Below are positions 23,694-32,426 of a stretch of DNA of 64,000 nucleotides, one piece after another. Source of the DNA: JBQLZQ01 sp052168355. Its GTDB lineage: Bacteria > Pseudomonadota > Alphaproteobacteria > DSM-16000 > Inquilinaceae. The notes under the pieces were generated by a model. The model had not been told where the DNA came from. It made no database searches and saw only the letters and a program-made list of their open reading frames with translations. The stretch lies in contig JBQLZQ010000030.1 in the NCBI GenBank assembly GCA_052168355.1, forward strand, positions 1-64,000, given 5' to 3'. Each line of letters starts with the position of its first letter. The first letter of the stretch is position 1. The position numbers and the translations under genes are program-made.

Positions 23694-25262
23694 ATGAACA
23701 AAAAAATGCTTCTTTTCGGGATCGCGGCAGCGCTGGTGCTCGGCGCCGCGCCCGTTTCCGCCAACGTGCTTCGTTGGTCGTCCCAGGGCGACATCGTGAC
23801 CTTCGATCCTTACGCCCACACGGAGAGCTTCACGTCCAGCGTCCTGCACCATGTCTATGAACCCCTGGTCCGCCGGGCGCGCACGCTGGAGATCGAGCCG
23901 GCGCTGGCGACATCGTGGGAGATCGTCGATCCCACCCGGTGGCGCTTTACCCTGCGCGAGGGGGTGACGTTTCACAACGGCAACCCGTTCACCGCCGATG
24001 ATGTCGTCGCCTCGGTCGAGCGGCTGCTGCATCCCGACGCCCGCGCGCGGGGCAATCTCAGCACCGTGACCGGCGTCGAGAAGGTGGATGACATGACGGT
24101 GGATTTCCTGCTGGACGGCCCCTATCCGCTGCTGATCAACGACCTGTCCGGCGTCTTCATCATGGACAAGGAATGGATGGAGGAAAACGACGCCCTGCTG
24201 CCGGGCAACATTTCCACGGGCGTGACCTCCCATGCCTCGACCCACGCCAACGGCACCGGTCCCTTCACGCTCGAAAGCTACAGCCCCGACGTCGGGACGA
24301 TCATGGCGGTGAACGAGGAATGGTGGGACGAGCCGGAGCACAATCTGTCCGGTATCGAATTCCGGCCGATCACCTCCGACGCCACCCGGGTGTCCGCCCT
24401 GATGTCGGGCGAACTGGACATGATCGCGCCGGTGCCGCTGCAGGACATACAGCGGATCGAAGCGGCGGACGGGTTCGAGGTGATCCAGGAACCCGCGCTG
24501 CGGCTGATCTTCCTGGGCTTCAACTACACCGACGAACTGCACGCCATGCCGGGCGAGGAAAACCCGTTGAAAGATGTTCGGGTGCGCCGGGCGTTGTGGC
24601 ACGCGGTCGATCTCGACGGGATTCGCGACCGGATCATGCGGGGCAACTCGCGCACCGTCGGCATCCTGGTCGCGCCGCCGGTGCCGGGCTATTCGGCCGA
24701 GATCGACACACGGCTTCCCTATGACCCCGACCGCGCCAAGGCGTTGTTGGCGGAAGCCGGCTACGCCGACGGTTTTGCCACCAATCTCGACTGCCCCAAC
24801 GACCGCTATATCAACGACGAGGAGGTCTGCGTCGCCATCAAGGCGATGTGGGAACGGATCGGTCTGACGGTCAGCCTCAACACGGAAAGCCGCTCCACCT
24901 ATTTCCCCAAGGTCGATCGGGGCGAAACCGACATCTACATGCTGGGCTGGGCGACCTTGCCGGCGATGGACGGGTTCAGCGTCGTGCGCGCCATCCTGGC
25001 CACCCGCGACGGCACCAATGGTGGCAACAACCCCAACGGGTTGTCCGATCCTCGGTTGGACGACCTGAACCGCGCGTCCGCGGTGGAGCTCGACGAGGAC
25101 GCGCGACGGGCGATGCTGACCGAGGCGTTCCAGATCGCCCATGACGAGGCGTATTTCCTGCCGATCCATCAGCAGCCGGTCGCCTGGGCGGTGCGCGATG
25201 GCGTGAACGTGCCGCAGTTCGCGGACGAATACGTCCGGCTCTGGTTCGCCGAGATCGAATAG
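23694..25262 (+). CDS. ABC transporter substrate-binding protein, family 5 (second peptide-type system)
   Basis: A 522-residue periplasmic protein with a Sec signal (MNKKMLLFGIAAALVLGAAP, cleavage near VSANV) and then LRWSSQGDIVTFDPYAHTES. RWRFTLREGVTFHNGNPFTA is the family motif. It is a paralogue of the protein at 10214-11827 but clearly diverged, so the ligands probably differ. ATG 23694 has AAGAGG upstream; the 16-residue longer reading from 23646 lacks the positively charged start of a signal peptide. First gene of an operon ending in an amidohydrolase, suggesting a non-peptide, deaminable or hydrolysable ligand. Confidence 0.92.
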   Translation: MNKKMLLFGIAAALVLGAAPVSANVLRWSSQGDIVTFDPYAHTESFTSSVLHHVYEPLVRRARTLEIEPALATSWEIVDPTRWRFTLREGVTFHNGNPFTADDVVASVERLLHPDARARGNLSTVTGVEKVDDMTVDFLLDGPYPLLINDLSGVFIMDKEWMEENDALLPGNISTGVTSHASTHANGTGPFTLESYSPDVGTIMAVNEEWWDEPEHNLSGIEFRPITSDATRVSALMSGELDMIAPVPLQDIQRIEAADGFEVIQEPALRLIFLGFNYTDELHAMPGEENPLKDVRVRRALWHAVDLDGIRDRIMRGNSRTVGILVAPPVPGYSAEIDTRLPYDPDRAKALLAEAGYADGFATNLDCPNDRYINDEEVCVAIKAMWERIGLTVSLNTESRSTYFPKVDRGETDIYMLGWATLPAMDGFSVVRAILATRDGTNGGNNPNGLSDPRLDDLNRASAVELDEDARRAMLTEAFQIAHDEAYFLPIHQQPVAWAVRDGVNVPQFADEYVRLWFAEIE

Positions 25263-25290
25263 CCGGAGGGAAACGGGGAAGGCGACCGCC

Positions 25291-26262
25291 ATGGCGCGGA
25301 TCATTCTGTCGCGGCTGCTGCAGGCCCTCTTGGTCATGCTGACGGTCACGGCGATCGCCTTCCTCATGTTCCGTTTTGTCGGCGACCCGGTTCAGCTCAT
25401 GTCGCGGGAGGATGCGGGTCAGGAGGAAAAGCAGCAGCTGCGCGAGGCCCTGGGTCTCGACCAGCCCGTGCTCGTCCAATACGCCAAGTTCATCGGCCGG
25501 GTGGCGCAAGGCGATTTGGGCGTCAGCTTCCGCAATCAGCGCGAGGTGGCGGTGCTGATCGCCGAGAAGGCCCCGGCGACGCTGGAACTCGTGCTCATCG
25601 CCACCACCCTTTCGCTGCTGCTGGGGATTCCGCTGGGCGTGATCTGCGCCCTCCGGCCGAACGGGATCCTGTCCCGCGCGATCCAAAGCGTCTCGCTGGT
25701 CGGTATCTCGGTGCCGACCTTCGTCACCGGCATTCTGCTGATCCTCGTCTTCGCCGTGACATTGCGCGTTCTGCCGTCCTTCGGCCGCGGCGAGACGGTC
25801 GAGATCGGCTGGTGGACGACCGGCTTGCTGACCACCAGCGGGCTGAAGGCGCTGATCCTGCCCTCGGTCACGCTAGCGCTCTATTCGGTCACCCTCATCA
25901 TGCGCCTGGTGCGGTCCGAAATGATCGATATCCTCTCGACCGACTACATCCGCTACGCCCGGGCGCGTGGCCTGCCGGCCCGTTACATTCATTTCAAGCT
26001 GGCCCTGCGCAATGCCCTGATGCCGGTCATCACGGTTACCGGTCTTCAGATCGGGTCGCTCATCGCCTTTGCCATCGTCACCGAAACGGTGTTCCAGTGG
26101 CCGGGGCTGGGGCTGCTTTTCATGCAGGCCGTGACCTTTGTCGACATCCCGGTGATGACCGCCTACCTGCTGCTGGTCGGGGCGACGTTTGTCACGATCA
26201 ACACCATCGTCGATGTGCTCTACACCGTCGTCGACCCGCGCCTGCGCGCGGCAAAGGCATGA
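25291..26262 (+). CDS. ABC permease, DppB type
   Basis: A 323-residue inner-membrane permease, MARIILSRLLQALLVMLTVT at the start, with SREDAGQEEKQQLREALGLD as the periplasmic segment after span one and the EAA-type loop STDYIRYARARGLPARYIHF. CGGAGGG lies about 22 bases upstream and GGGGAAGG is nearer, so initiation at ATG 25291 is plausible. The stop overlaps the next gene by ATGA. Confidence 0.93.
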   Translation: MARIILSRLLQALLVMLTVTAIAFLMFRFVGDPVQLMSREDAGQEEKQQLREALGLDQPVLVQYAKFIGRVAQGDLGVSFRNQREVAVLIAEKAPATLELVLIATTLSLLLGIPLGVICALRPNGILSRAIQSVSLVGISVPTFVTGILLILVFAVTLRVLPSFGRGETVEIGWWTTGLLTTSGLKALILPSVTLALYSVTLIMRLVRSEMIDILSTDYIRYARARGLPARYIHFKLALRNALMPVITVTGLQIGSLIAFAIVTETVFQWPGLGLLFMQAVTFVDIPVMTAYLLLVGATFVTINTIVDVLYTVVDPRLRAAKA

Positions 26263-27158
26263 GCGTGGCGACGCGCGGACGCCGGGGATTCATGGCGCCC
26301 TACGTCATGGTCGCGGCCGGCGTCGCGTTGCTGATCATCCTGTCGGCCGTGTTCGCGCCCTGGATCGCGCCCGTCGACCCCACCGACACGTCGAGCTTCA
26401 ATCTGATGGAGTCGGAAATCCCGCCGGTCTTCGTGGAGGGCGGCGACCCCCGCTTCGTGCTGGGCACCGACAACCAGGGCCGCGATCTTCTGTCGGCGAT
26501 CCTCTACGGGGCACGGATCTCCATCATGATCGGGGTGGGGGCGGTGCTGCTGTCGGCCACCATCGGGGTGACGCTGGGGCTGCTTGCCGGGTTTCTCGGC
26601 GGCTGGGTCGATACCGTGATCATGCGCATCGCCGACATCTTTCTGAGCCTGCCGACGATCCTTCTGGCCCTGCTGGTGGCCGGCATCGCGCGGGCGGTGA
26701 TCCCCGGCGCCAACAGCGTCACCTGGGCGCCGGTGATCCTGATCGCCGCGATCGGCATCAACGAATGGGTCCAGTACGCGCGCACGGTCCGGGCCGCGAC
26801 CATGGTGGAAGCGTCGCGCGACTATGTCCGGGCGGTGCGGATCATGGGGCTGCCCACGCCGGCCATCCTGTTCCGCCATGTCCTGCCCAACGTGATCGGT
26901 CCGATCCTGGTCATCTCCACCATCAACCTGGCCGCTGCCGTGCTGACCGAGGCGACCCTGTCCTTCCTGGGGGTGGGGATGCCGCCCGACTATCCGTCGC
27001 TTGGCACGCTGATCCGCATCGGCAACGAATTCGCCTTCTCCGGGATCTGGTGGATCACGCTGTTTCCGGCCCTGACCCTCATCGCCCTGGTGCTGGCGAC
27101 GAACATCGTCGGCGACTGGCTGCGCGACCTGTTCAACCCGAAACTGGACAGTCGCTGA
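26259..27158 (+). CDS. ABC permease, DppC type
   Basis: A 299-residue inner-membrane permease with the DppC motif FVLGTDNQGRDLLSAILYGA and the EAA loop SRDYVRAVRIMGLPTPAILF. ATG 26259 overlaps the DppB-type stop (ATGA). The stop at 27156-27158 shares a base with the next ATG (TGATG). It partners the 25291-26262 permease. Confidence 0.93.
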   Translation: MSVATRGRRGFMAPYVMVAAGVALLIILSAVFAPWIAPVDPTDTSSFNLMESEIPPVFVEGGDPRFVLGTDNQGRDLLSAILYGARISIMIGVGAVLLSATIGVTLGLLAGFLGGWVDTVIMRIADIFLSLPTILLALLVAGIARAVIPGANSVTWAPVILIAAIGINEWVQYARTVRAATMVEASRDYVRAVRIMGLPTPAILFRHVLPNVIGPILVISTINLAAAVLTEATLSFLGVGMPPDYPSLGTLIRIGNEFAFSGIWWITLFPALTLIALVLATNIVGDWLRDLFNPKLDSR

Positions 27159-28879
27159 TGGCCGTTCCGGCGCTTCACATCGAGGGCTTGCGCGTCGACT
27201 ATCCGCTCAAGGACGGCGGCGTGGTCACGGCGGTCGACGATCTGTCCCTGACCATCCTGCCCGGCGAGATCCACGCGCTGGTCGGCGAATCCGGCGCCGG
27301 CAAGTCCACCGTCGGCAACGCGGTCATGGGTCTTCTGGACAAGCCCGGCCGCATTGCGGCGGGCCGGGTGATCCTGGCCGGTCAGCCGGTCGACATTGCG
27401 ACCGGCCGGGCCGACGGCATCCGCCAGGGCCGCGACATCGGCGCGATCTTTCAGGACCCGATGACCAGCCTCAACCCGCTTTTCACCATCGGCAGCCAGC
27501 TGTCCGAGACCATGCGGTTTCATCTCGGTCTGGGCAAGGCCGCGGCGCGCGACAGGGCGCTGGATCTTCTGCGCCGGGTGGAAATCCCCGACCCCGAACG
27601 CCGGCTCACGCACTACCCGCACCAGCTTTCGGGCGGGCAACGGCAGCGGGTGGTCATTGCCGCGGCGCTGTGCTGCGATCCCGATCTTCTGGTGGCCGAC
27701 GAGCCGACGACGGCGCTCGACGTCTCGGTGCAGGCGACCATCCTGACGCTGATCCGGGATCTCGCCACCGATCGCCGCCTGGGGGTCCTTCTTGTCACCC
27801 ACAATATGGGTGTGGTGGCGCAGATCGCCGATCGCGTGACGATCATGCACCACGGCAAGATGGTCGAAACCGGTCCGACACACCAGGTGCTGTCCACCCC
27901 GCGCGCGGACTATGCGCGCGCCCTGATCGGCGCGGTGCCGCGGCTCGACCGGCAGCTTGCGCGCTTTCCCGTGGCGGGTGAGCGGACCGAGGCGGAAGCC
28001 GTCGCGCAGGAAGCCATCGCCCGTGCCCGTGACGAGGGACGCCAGGATCACCGGCCCGGGTCGACCCTTGTGGACGTCAAGGACGTGTCGGTGGTCTTTG
28101 GCGGCGGCTGGTTGCCCGGACGGCGGACGGCGTTCACGGCCGTCGACCGTGTGGGGTTTTCGGTTCGACGCGGCGAAATCTTCGGCGTGGTGGGTGAATC
28201 GGGCAGCGGCAAATCCACCCTGGCCGGCGTGATCGCGGGCCTGTTGTCGCCGACTTCCGGCAGCGTCGCCTTCGACGGCGCGGTCATGGGCGCGCGGCGG
28301 ACGCCCGAACAGCGGCGCGCCATCCAGATGATCTTTCAGGATCCCTATTCCTCCCTCAACACAAGGATGCGGGTCGGAACCGCGATCAGGGAGCCGATCA
28401 TGCTCCACAAGCTTGCCGATGGTCCGGACGCGGCCGCCGAAGATGCGGACACGCTGCTGGCGGCGGTGGGGTTGCCGGCCGACATGGGCCGGCGGTATCC
28501 GCATGCGTTTTCGGGCGGTCAGCGCCAGCGCATCTCCATCGCCCGGGCCCTGGCCAGCCGGCCGGAACTGCTGATCTGCGACGAACCGACCTCGGCCCTC
28601 GACGTGTCGGTGCAGGCGCGGGTGCTGAACCTGTTGAAGGATCTGCGCGACCGTACGGGGCTGACGATCCTGTTCATCAGCCACGATCTTTCCGTTGTGC
28701 GCCAGATGTGCGACCGGGTGGCGGTGATGAAGGCCGGACGGATCGTCGAATTGGCTCCGGGCGAGACGTTGTTCACCGCTCCTCGCGATCCCTACACGCG
28801 GGAATTGTTGTCCCTGATCCCGTCGCTCGGCCCGATGGCCGCGGCGCACACCGAAGCCAGTGGAGCCATGAGAGAATGA
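27158..28879 (+). CDS. Fused double ABC ATPase (DppD-DppF type)
   Basis: A 573-residue cytoplasmic protein holding two complete ATPase domains. Domain 1 (about 5-260) has GESGAGKST, FQDPMTSLNP, LSGGQRQRVVIAAAL, LLVADEPTTALD and a switch region VTHNMG with Asn where Asp is common. Domain 2 (about 305-560) has GESGSGKST, FQDPYSSLNTRM, FSGGQRQRISIARAL, LLICDEPTSALD and FISHDL. The single polypeptide replaces the two subunits seen in the 13731-15712 system, like E. coli GsiA. Start TGATG overlaps the permease stop, and its stop overlaps the amidohydrolase start (ATGA). Confidence 0.94.
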   Translation: MAVPALHIEGLRVDYPLKDGGVVTAVDDLSLTILPGEIHALVGESGAGKSTVGNAVMGLLDKPGRIAAGRVILAGQPVDIATGRADGIRQGRDIGAIFQDPMTSLNPLFTIGSQLSETMRFHLGLGKAAARDRALDLLRRVEIPDPERRLTHYPHQLSGGQRQRVVIAAALCCDPDLLVADEPTTALDVSVQATILTLIRDLATDRRLGVLLVTHNMGVVAQIADRVTIMHHGKMVETGPTHQVLSTPRADYARALIGAVPRLDRQLARFPVAGERTEAEAVAQEAIARARDEGRQDHRPGSTLVDVKDVSVVFGGGWLPGRRTAFTAVDRVGFSVRRGEIFGVVGESGSGKSTLAGVIAGLLSPTSGSVAFDGAVMGARRTPEQRRAIQMIFQDPYSSLNTRMRVGTAIREPIMLHKLADGPDAAAEDADTLLAAVGLPADMGRRYPHAFSGGQRQRISIARALASRPELLICDEPTSALDVSVQARVLNLLKDLRDRTGLTILFISHDLSVVRQMCDRVAVMKAGRIVELAPGETLFTAPRDPYTRELLSLIPSLGPMAAAHTEASGAMRE

Positions 28880-30327
28880 CCGACCTGATCGTCACCAACG
28901 CGATCGTTGTCACCGTCGATGCGGACCGCCGCGTGCTGTTCGACGCCGCCATCGCCGTCACTGGCGACCGCATCACCGAGATCGGCCCCTCGGCCGACAT
29001 CGAAGCCCGGTACCCTGGCGCCGAAACGGTCGACGCGAAGGGCATGGTCGTACTGCCCGGTCTGGTCGATGTGCATGCCCATGCCGGGCACGGCCTGATC
29101 AAGACCATGGCCAGCGGCGATTCCGAAAAATGGTTCGATGCGTGTCTGCAGGCCTATACGGTCGCGTCGACGCCGGAATTCTGGCATGCCGAGGCCCAGC
29201 TTGCCGCCCTGGAACGCCTGCGGTTCGGCGTCACAACCGGTGTGTCGCTGCTGGGCGGGGGCGACTCGATCATGCGCACGGACGATGCGGTCTACGGCGA
29301 TGCCCATTGCGACGGGGTGGTCGAGGTCGGCACGCGATCGGTCGTCGCGGTCGGCGCCACGCGCCCGCCCCATCCGCTGACCTACGGCCGCTGGACCGAC
29401 GGCGGGTGCGAGACCTATCCCGTCGGTTTCGACCGGCAGCTCGCGACGTCGGAGGACCTCATCCGCCGCTGGCACGGGACTCACGGCCGCCGGATCAATC
29501 TCGCCCTCCTGACGCCGACCTTGAGGCCCGAGCATGTCGAGACATTGGGCATCGCCAACCTGGAGGAGGCCCGGCGGCAGGCGCGGATTGTTTCCGGCAA
29601 GGCCCGCGACTACGGCACCGTCTTTACCCAGGACGGGCACCGCAAGGGCTCCGTCGCCTATGCCCACGAGATGGGGATTCTCGGGCCCGAGGCGCTGCTG
29701 TCCCATTCGACCGGTCTGACCGAGCAGGAAATCCGCATCTGCGCCGACACCCAGACCCGCATCGCCCACAACCCCAGCGCCATCGCCTCGATCTTCGACC
29801 GCTGCCCGGCGACGGAACTGATGGCGGCGGGCGTCGTCGTCGCGCTGGGATCCGACGCCACCGCGCCGGACCGGTCGGGGGACATGTTCCGCCACATGCA
29901 GCAATGCATGCATTACCACCGGCGGCATCACCGCGATCCAAGCTGGCTGCCGCCGGGCCGGGTGCTGGAGATGTGCACCATCGACGGCGCCACGGCCCTG
30001 GGCATGGAAGACGACATCGGATCGATCGAGGTCGGCAAGAAGGCGGACCTGACGCTGGTGGATATGCGGCGTCCCCACCTTTACCCAGCCAACATGCACG
30101 TGTCGCACGTGGTCAATTTCGCCAACGGCAACGACGTGCACACGGTGATCGTGGATGGCCAGGTTTTGCTGCGGGATCGCAAGGCGCTGTCGGTGAACGA
30201 GGACGCGGTTCTGGACGCCTCCCAGCGGGAGGCCGATCTGATGCTGCAGCGAAGCGGGCTTCGCCACCTGCTGGAAACCCCGGATACCTTCTGGAAATCC
30301 CTGCAGATGAATGCGGGGACCGGGTGA
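28876..30327 (+). CDS. Amidohydrolase-superfamily deaminase/hydrolase (TrzA/AtzA/SsnA-like)
   Basis: A 483-residue cytoplasmic metalloenzyme. The N-terminal strand-rich part (TDLIVTNAIVVTVDADRRVL) precedes GLVDVHAHAGHG with the metal pair His67/His69; a later SHSTGL His and the Asp of VVALGSDATAP complete the usual set. The region normally reading H-x-A/V-E is VFTQDGHRKGS here, so the third ligand is shifted or altered. The subtype includes S-adenosylhomocysteine, guanine and triazine deaminases/chlorohydrolases. ATG 28876 overlaps the stop of the fused ATPase, so it is co-translated with the importer and probably acts on the imported ligand. Confidence 0.88.
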   Translation: MTDLIVTNAIVVTVDADRRVLFDAAIAVTGDRITEIGPSADIEARYPGAETVDAKGMVVLPGLVDVHAHAGHGLIKTMASGDSEKWFDACLQAYTVASTPEFWHAEAQLAALERLRFGVTTGVSLLGGGDSIMRTDDAVYGDAHCDGVVEVGTRSVVAVGATRPPHPLTYGRWTDGGCETYPVGFDRQLATSEDLIRRWHGTHGRRINLALLTPTLRPEHVETLGIANLEEARRQARIVSGKARDYGTVFTQDGHRKGSVAYAHEMGILGPEALLSHSTGLTEQEIRICADTQTRIAHNPSAIASIFDRCPATELMAAGVVVALGSDATAPDRSGDMFRHMQQCMHYHRRHHRDPSWLPPGRVLEMCTIDGATALGMEDDIGSIEVGKKADLTLVDMRRPHLYPANMHVSHVVNFANGNDVHTVIVDGQVLLRDRKALSVNEDAVLDASQREADLMLQRSGLRHLLETPDTFWKSLQMNAGTG

Positions 30328-30343
30328 GAGCCGGGCCGGGACC

Positions 30344-30363
30344 CGGTCATCGGGGACCGTTTT
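30344..30363 (+). terminator. Short terminator hairpin after the amidohydrolase gene
   Basis: CGGTC (30344-30348) and GACCG (30355-30359) pair around six bases and are followed by TTTT (30360-30363). It lies 16 bases after the amidohydrolase stop and runs into the stop of the convergent LysR gene. The stem is only 5 bp, so strength is uncertain. Confidence 0.5.
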
Positions 30364-31282
30364 AACCGATCGGCGTCGGCGCGGCCGCATCCCGCCGCGT
30401 GATCGCCTCCCACGCGATATTCTCGGCCCGCGACGGCGGGGTTCTGAGCCGCAGCACCACCAGCGCCAGAACGCATCCCCCGAGCGCGGCGGAAAGGTGA
30501 ACCAAACGGCCCTGGTCTAGGTCCTTGCGCACCAGCGATTCCGGTATCCAGGCAGCGCCGATGCCGGCGATGGCCAGTTCCCGGGCGGCCAGGGTCAGCG
30601 CCGTCTCGACCACCCGGATATGGCGCCCGCGCAGGGCGACGGAGGGCAGGACGTGTCTGGCCATCACCGCGCCCAGGAAGACGCTGTCGGGATAGGCGAT
30701 CAGCGGCAGGTCGAAGGGGGAGTCGACGCTCCAGACCGCCGCGGCGGATCCCGGCGCCGCCACGGCCACCAGGCGTTCGTCGGCAAGATGCTCCTTCTCG
30801 ACGAAGTCCTCGTCCGCGACCACCGGCAGGTCGTCGGTCTCAAGCGCCACCAGCAGGTGGGCCTGGCGGGTCATGAGCAGGGCCACGCATTCGTCGCGGT
30901 TGGCCGACCTCAAGCGGACGGTGGCGCCGTCGACCGACTCCAGCACGCGCTTGGCCAGACCGGGGGCGACGGAAATCGACAGCGCGTGCTGACAGGCGAT
31001 GACGACACGGCGATCGGCCGGGGCGCCGGATGCCGCCAGGTCACGGGGCAACTGGCGCAGACCGCTGGCCAGTTTGCGGAACAGATCCACCCTCTCCAGC
31101 ACGGCGCCGATCGGACGGGCCGGTCGGCGTGAGCGGTCGATCAGGGTCACGCCCAGATGCTCCTCGATCGCCCGGATCCGGCGCGAAAAGGCCGGCTGGG
31201 TCACATGCCGGCGCGCCGCCGCCTCAGTCAAGGACTGGCTTTCGGCGATCGCTAGAAGATCTTCGATCCACACCAGGTTCAT
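30362..31282 (-). CDS. LysR-family transcriptional regulator
   Basis: A 306-residue regulator. The N-terminal winged helix is clear: MNLVWIEDLLAIAESQSLTE, AAARRHVTQPAFSRRIRAIE, HLGVTLIDRS. The rest is a ligand-binding domain of the periplasmic-binding fold. ATG 31282 is the family start; a longer frame to 31300 adds six residues. It is divergent from the cysteate-lyase-like gene with a T-N11-A-type site between, the classic arrangement for a LysR activator of its neighbour. In other bacteria cuyA is also accompanied by a regulator gene. The inducer here is unknown. Confidence 0.93.
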   Translation of the reverse strand: MNLVWIEDLLAIAESQSLTEAAARRHVTQPAFSRRIRAIEEHLGVTLIDRSRRPARPIGAVLERVDLFRKLASGLRQLPRDLAASGAPADRRVVIACQHALSISVAPGLAKRVLESVDGATVRLRSANRDECVALLMTRQAHLLVALETDDLPVVADEDFVEKEHLADERLVAVAAPGSAAAVWSVDSPFDLPLIAYPDSVFLGAVMARHVLPSVALRGRHIRVVETALTLAARELAIAGIGAAWIPESLVRKDLDQGRLVHLSAALGGCVLALVVLRLRTPPSRAENIAWEAITRRDAAAPTPIG

Positions 31283-31301
31283 GGTCGCCCTCCCGTCCAA
31301 T

Positions 31302-31316
31302 ATGCATCTTGTGCAT
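31302..31316. promoter_or_regulatory. LysR-type box in the divergent promoter
   Basis: ATGCA-TCTTG-TGCAT is a perfect 5-bp-arm inverted repeat containing T-N11-A (31303 and 31315), the LysR consensus form. A related half-site, GCACAT, follows at about 31325. It lies 20 bases before the LysR start and 83 bases before the lyase start, as expected for autorepression and activation. Confidence 0.55.
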
Positions 31317-31398
31317 GTTAACGCACATAACCGGCAATAGATCGGTCGGATTTAATGCGGTATTGGTTTTGTATCTTTGTTTCCGTCGGAGCCCGACC

Positions 31399-32418
31399 AT
31401 GCACCTCGCCAAATTCCCCCGCCTTCACCTGGCCCATCTGCCGACCCCCCTGGAACCCCTGGAGAATCTGAGCCGGGAACTGGGCGGCCCGGAAATCTGG
31501 ATCAAAAGGGACGATTGCACCGGCATGTCGACCGGCGGCAACAAGACGCGGAAGCTGGAGTTCCTGATGGCCGAAGCCAAGGCGCAAGGCGCGGACACGG
31601 TGCTGACCCAGGGCGCCACCCAGTCCAACCATGCCCGCCAGACCGCGGCCTTCGCGGCCAAGCTGGGCATGCAGTGCCATATTCTTCTGGAGGACCGGAC
31701 CGGTTCGAAGGAAACCGACTACAACGCCAACGGCAATGTCCTGCTCGATCATCTGCATGGGGCCACCACCGAAAAGCGGCCCGGCGGCGCCGACATGAAC
31801 GCCGAGATGGAGACGGTGGCCGACAGGATGCGCGCCGACGGGCACAATGCCTATACGATCCCCGGCGGCGGTTCGAACCCGACCGGCGCGCTCGGCTATG
31901 CCAATTGCGCCCTGGAACTGGTCAACCAAGCCAACGAGAGGGGATTGCGCATCGACCATTTGGTCCACGCCACCGGCAGTTCCGGCACCCAGGCGGGGCT
32001 GGTGACAGGGCTCAAGGCCATGAATGCCGGCATCCCTCTTCTTGGGATCGGCGTGCGCGCGCCAAAGGCCAAGCAGGAACAGATGGTCTATGATCTGGCC
32101 GTCAAGACGGCCGACAAACTTGGCTGCCCCGGCGTGGTACAGCCGGAGGACGTGGTCGCCAACTGCGATTATGTGGGGCAGGGCTACGGCATCCCGGCAC
32201 CCGGCACGATCGCCGCGATCGAGATGTTCGCCCGGCTGGAGGGGATCCTGCTGGACCCGGTCTATTCCGGCAAGGGCGCGGCCGGTCTGATCGATCTCAT
32301 CGGCAAGGGGTTCTTCAAGAAGGGACAGAACGTGGTGTTCCTGCACACCGGCGGGTCGGCGGCTCTGTTCGGTTATCTCTCGTCCTTCGACTTTGGCGAC
32401 CTCAAGGTCGCCGCCTGA
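31399..32418 (+). CDS. cuyA: L-cysteate sulfo-lyase-like PLP enzyme (CuyA/D-cysteine desulfhydrase family)
   Basis: A 339-residue PLP enzyme of the ACC-deaminase/D-cysteine desulfhydrase family. The cofactor lysine is Lys49 in GGNKTRKLEF; LTQGATQSNHARQTAA, IPGGGSNPTGALGY and ATGSSGTQAGL (phosphate-binding loop) are conserved. The start HLAKFPRLHLAHLPTPLEPL and the run DPVYSGKGAAGLIDL closely resemble CuyA of Ruegeria/Silicibacter pomeroyi, which splits L-cysteate into pyruvate, sulfite and ammonia. D-cysteine desulfhydrase is the main alternative. The nearby putative sulfate/sulfite exporter and the LysR neighbour favour CuyA. ATG 31399 has GGAG nine bases upstream. Gene order suggests cotranscription with the next three genes. 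Confidence 0.82.
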   Translation: MHLAKFPRLHLAHLPTPLEPLENLSRELGGPEIWIKRDDCTGMSTGGNKTRKLEFLMAEAKAQGADTVLTQGATQSNHARQTAAFAAKLGMQCHILLEDRTGSKETDYNANGNVLLDHLHGATTEKRPGGADMNAEMETVADRMRADGHNAYTIPGGGSNPTGALGYANCALELVNQANERGLRIDHLVHATGSSGTQAGLVTGLKAMNAGIPLLGIGVRAPKAKQEQMVYDLAVKTADKLGCPGVVQPEDVVANCDYVGQGYGIPAPGTIAAIEMFARLEGILLDPVYSGKGAAGLIDLIGKGFFKKGQNVVFLHTGGSAALFGYLSSFDFGDLKVAA

Positions 32419-32426
32419 GGCGGACC

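Noticed and set aside
26990..28849. A 619-codon minus-strand open frame opposite the fused ATPase
   Set aside because: The plus strand encodes two complete ATPase domains; the antisense frame has no motif and low-complexity composition.
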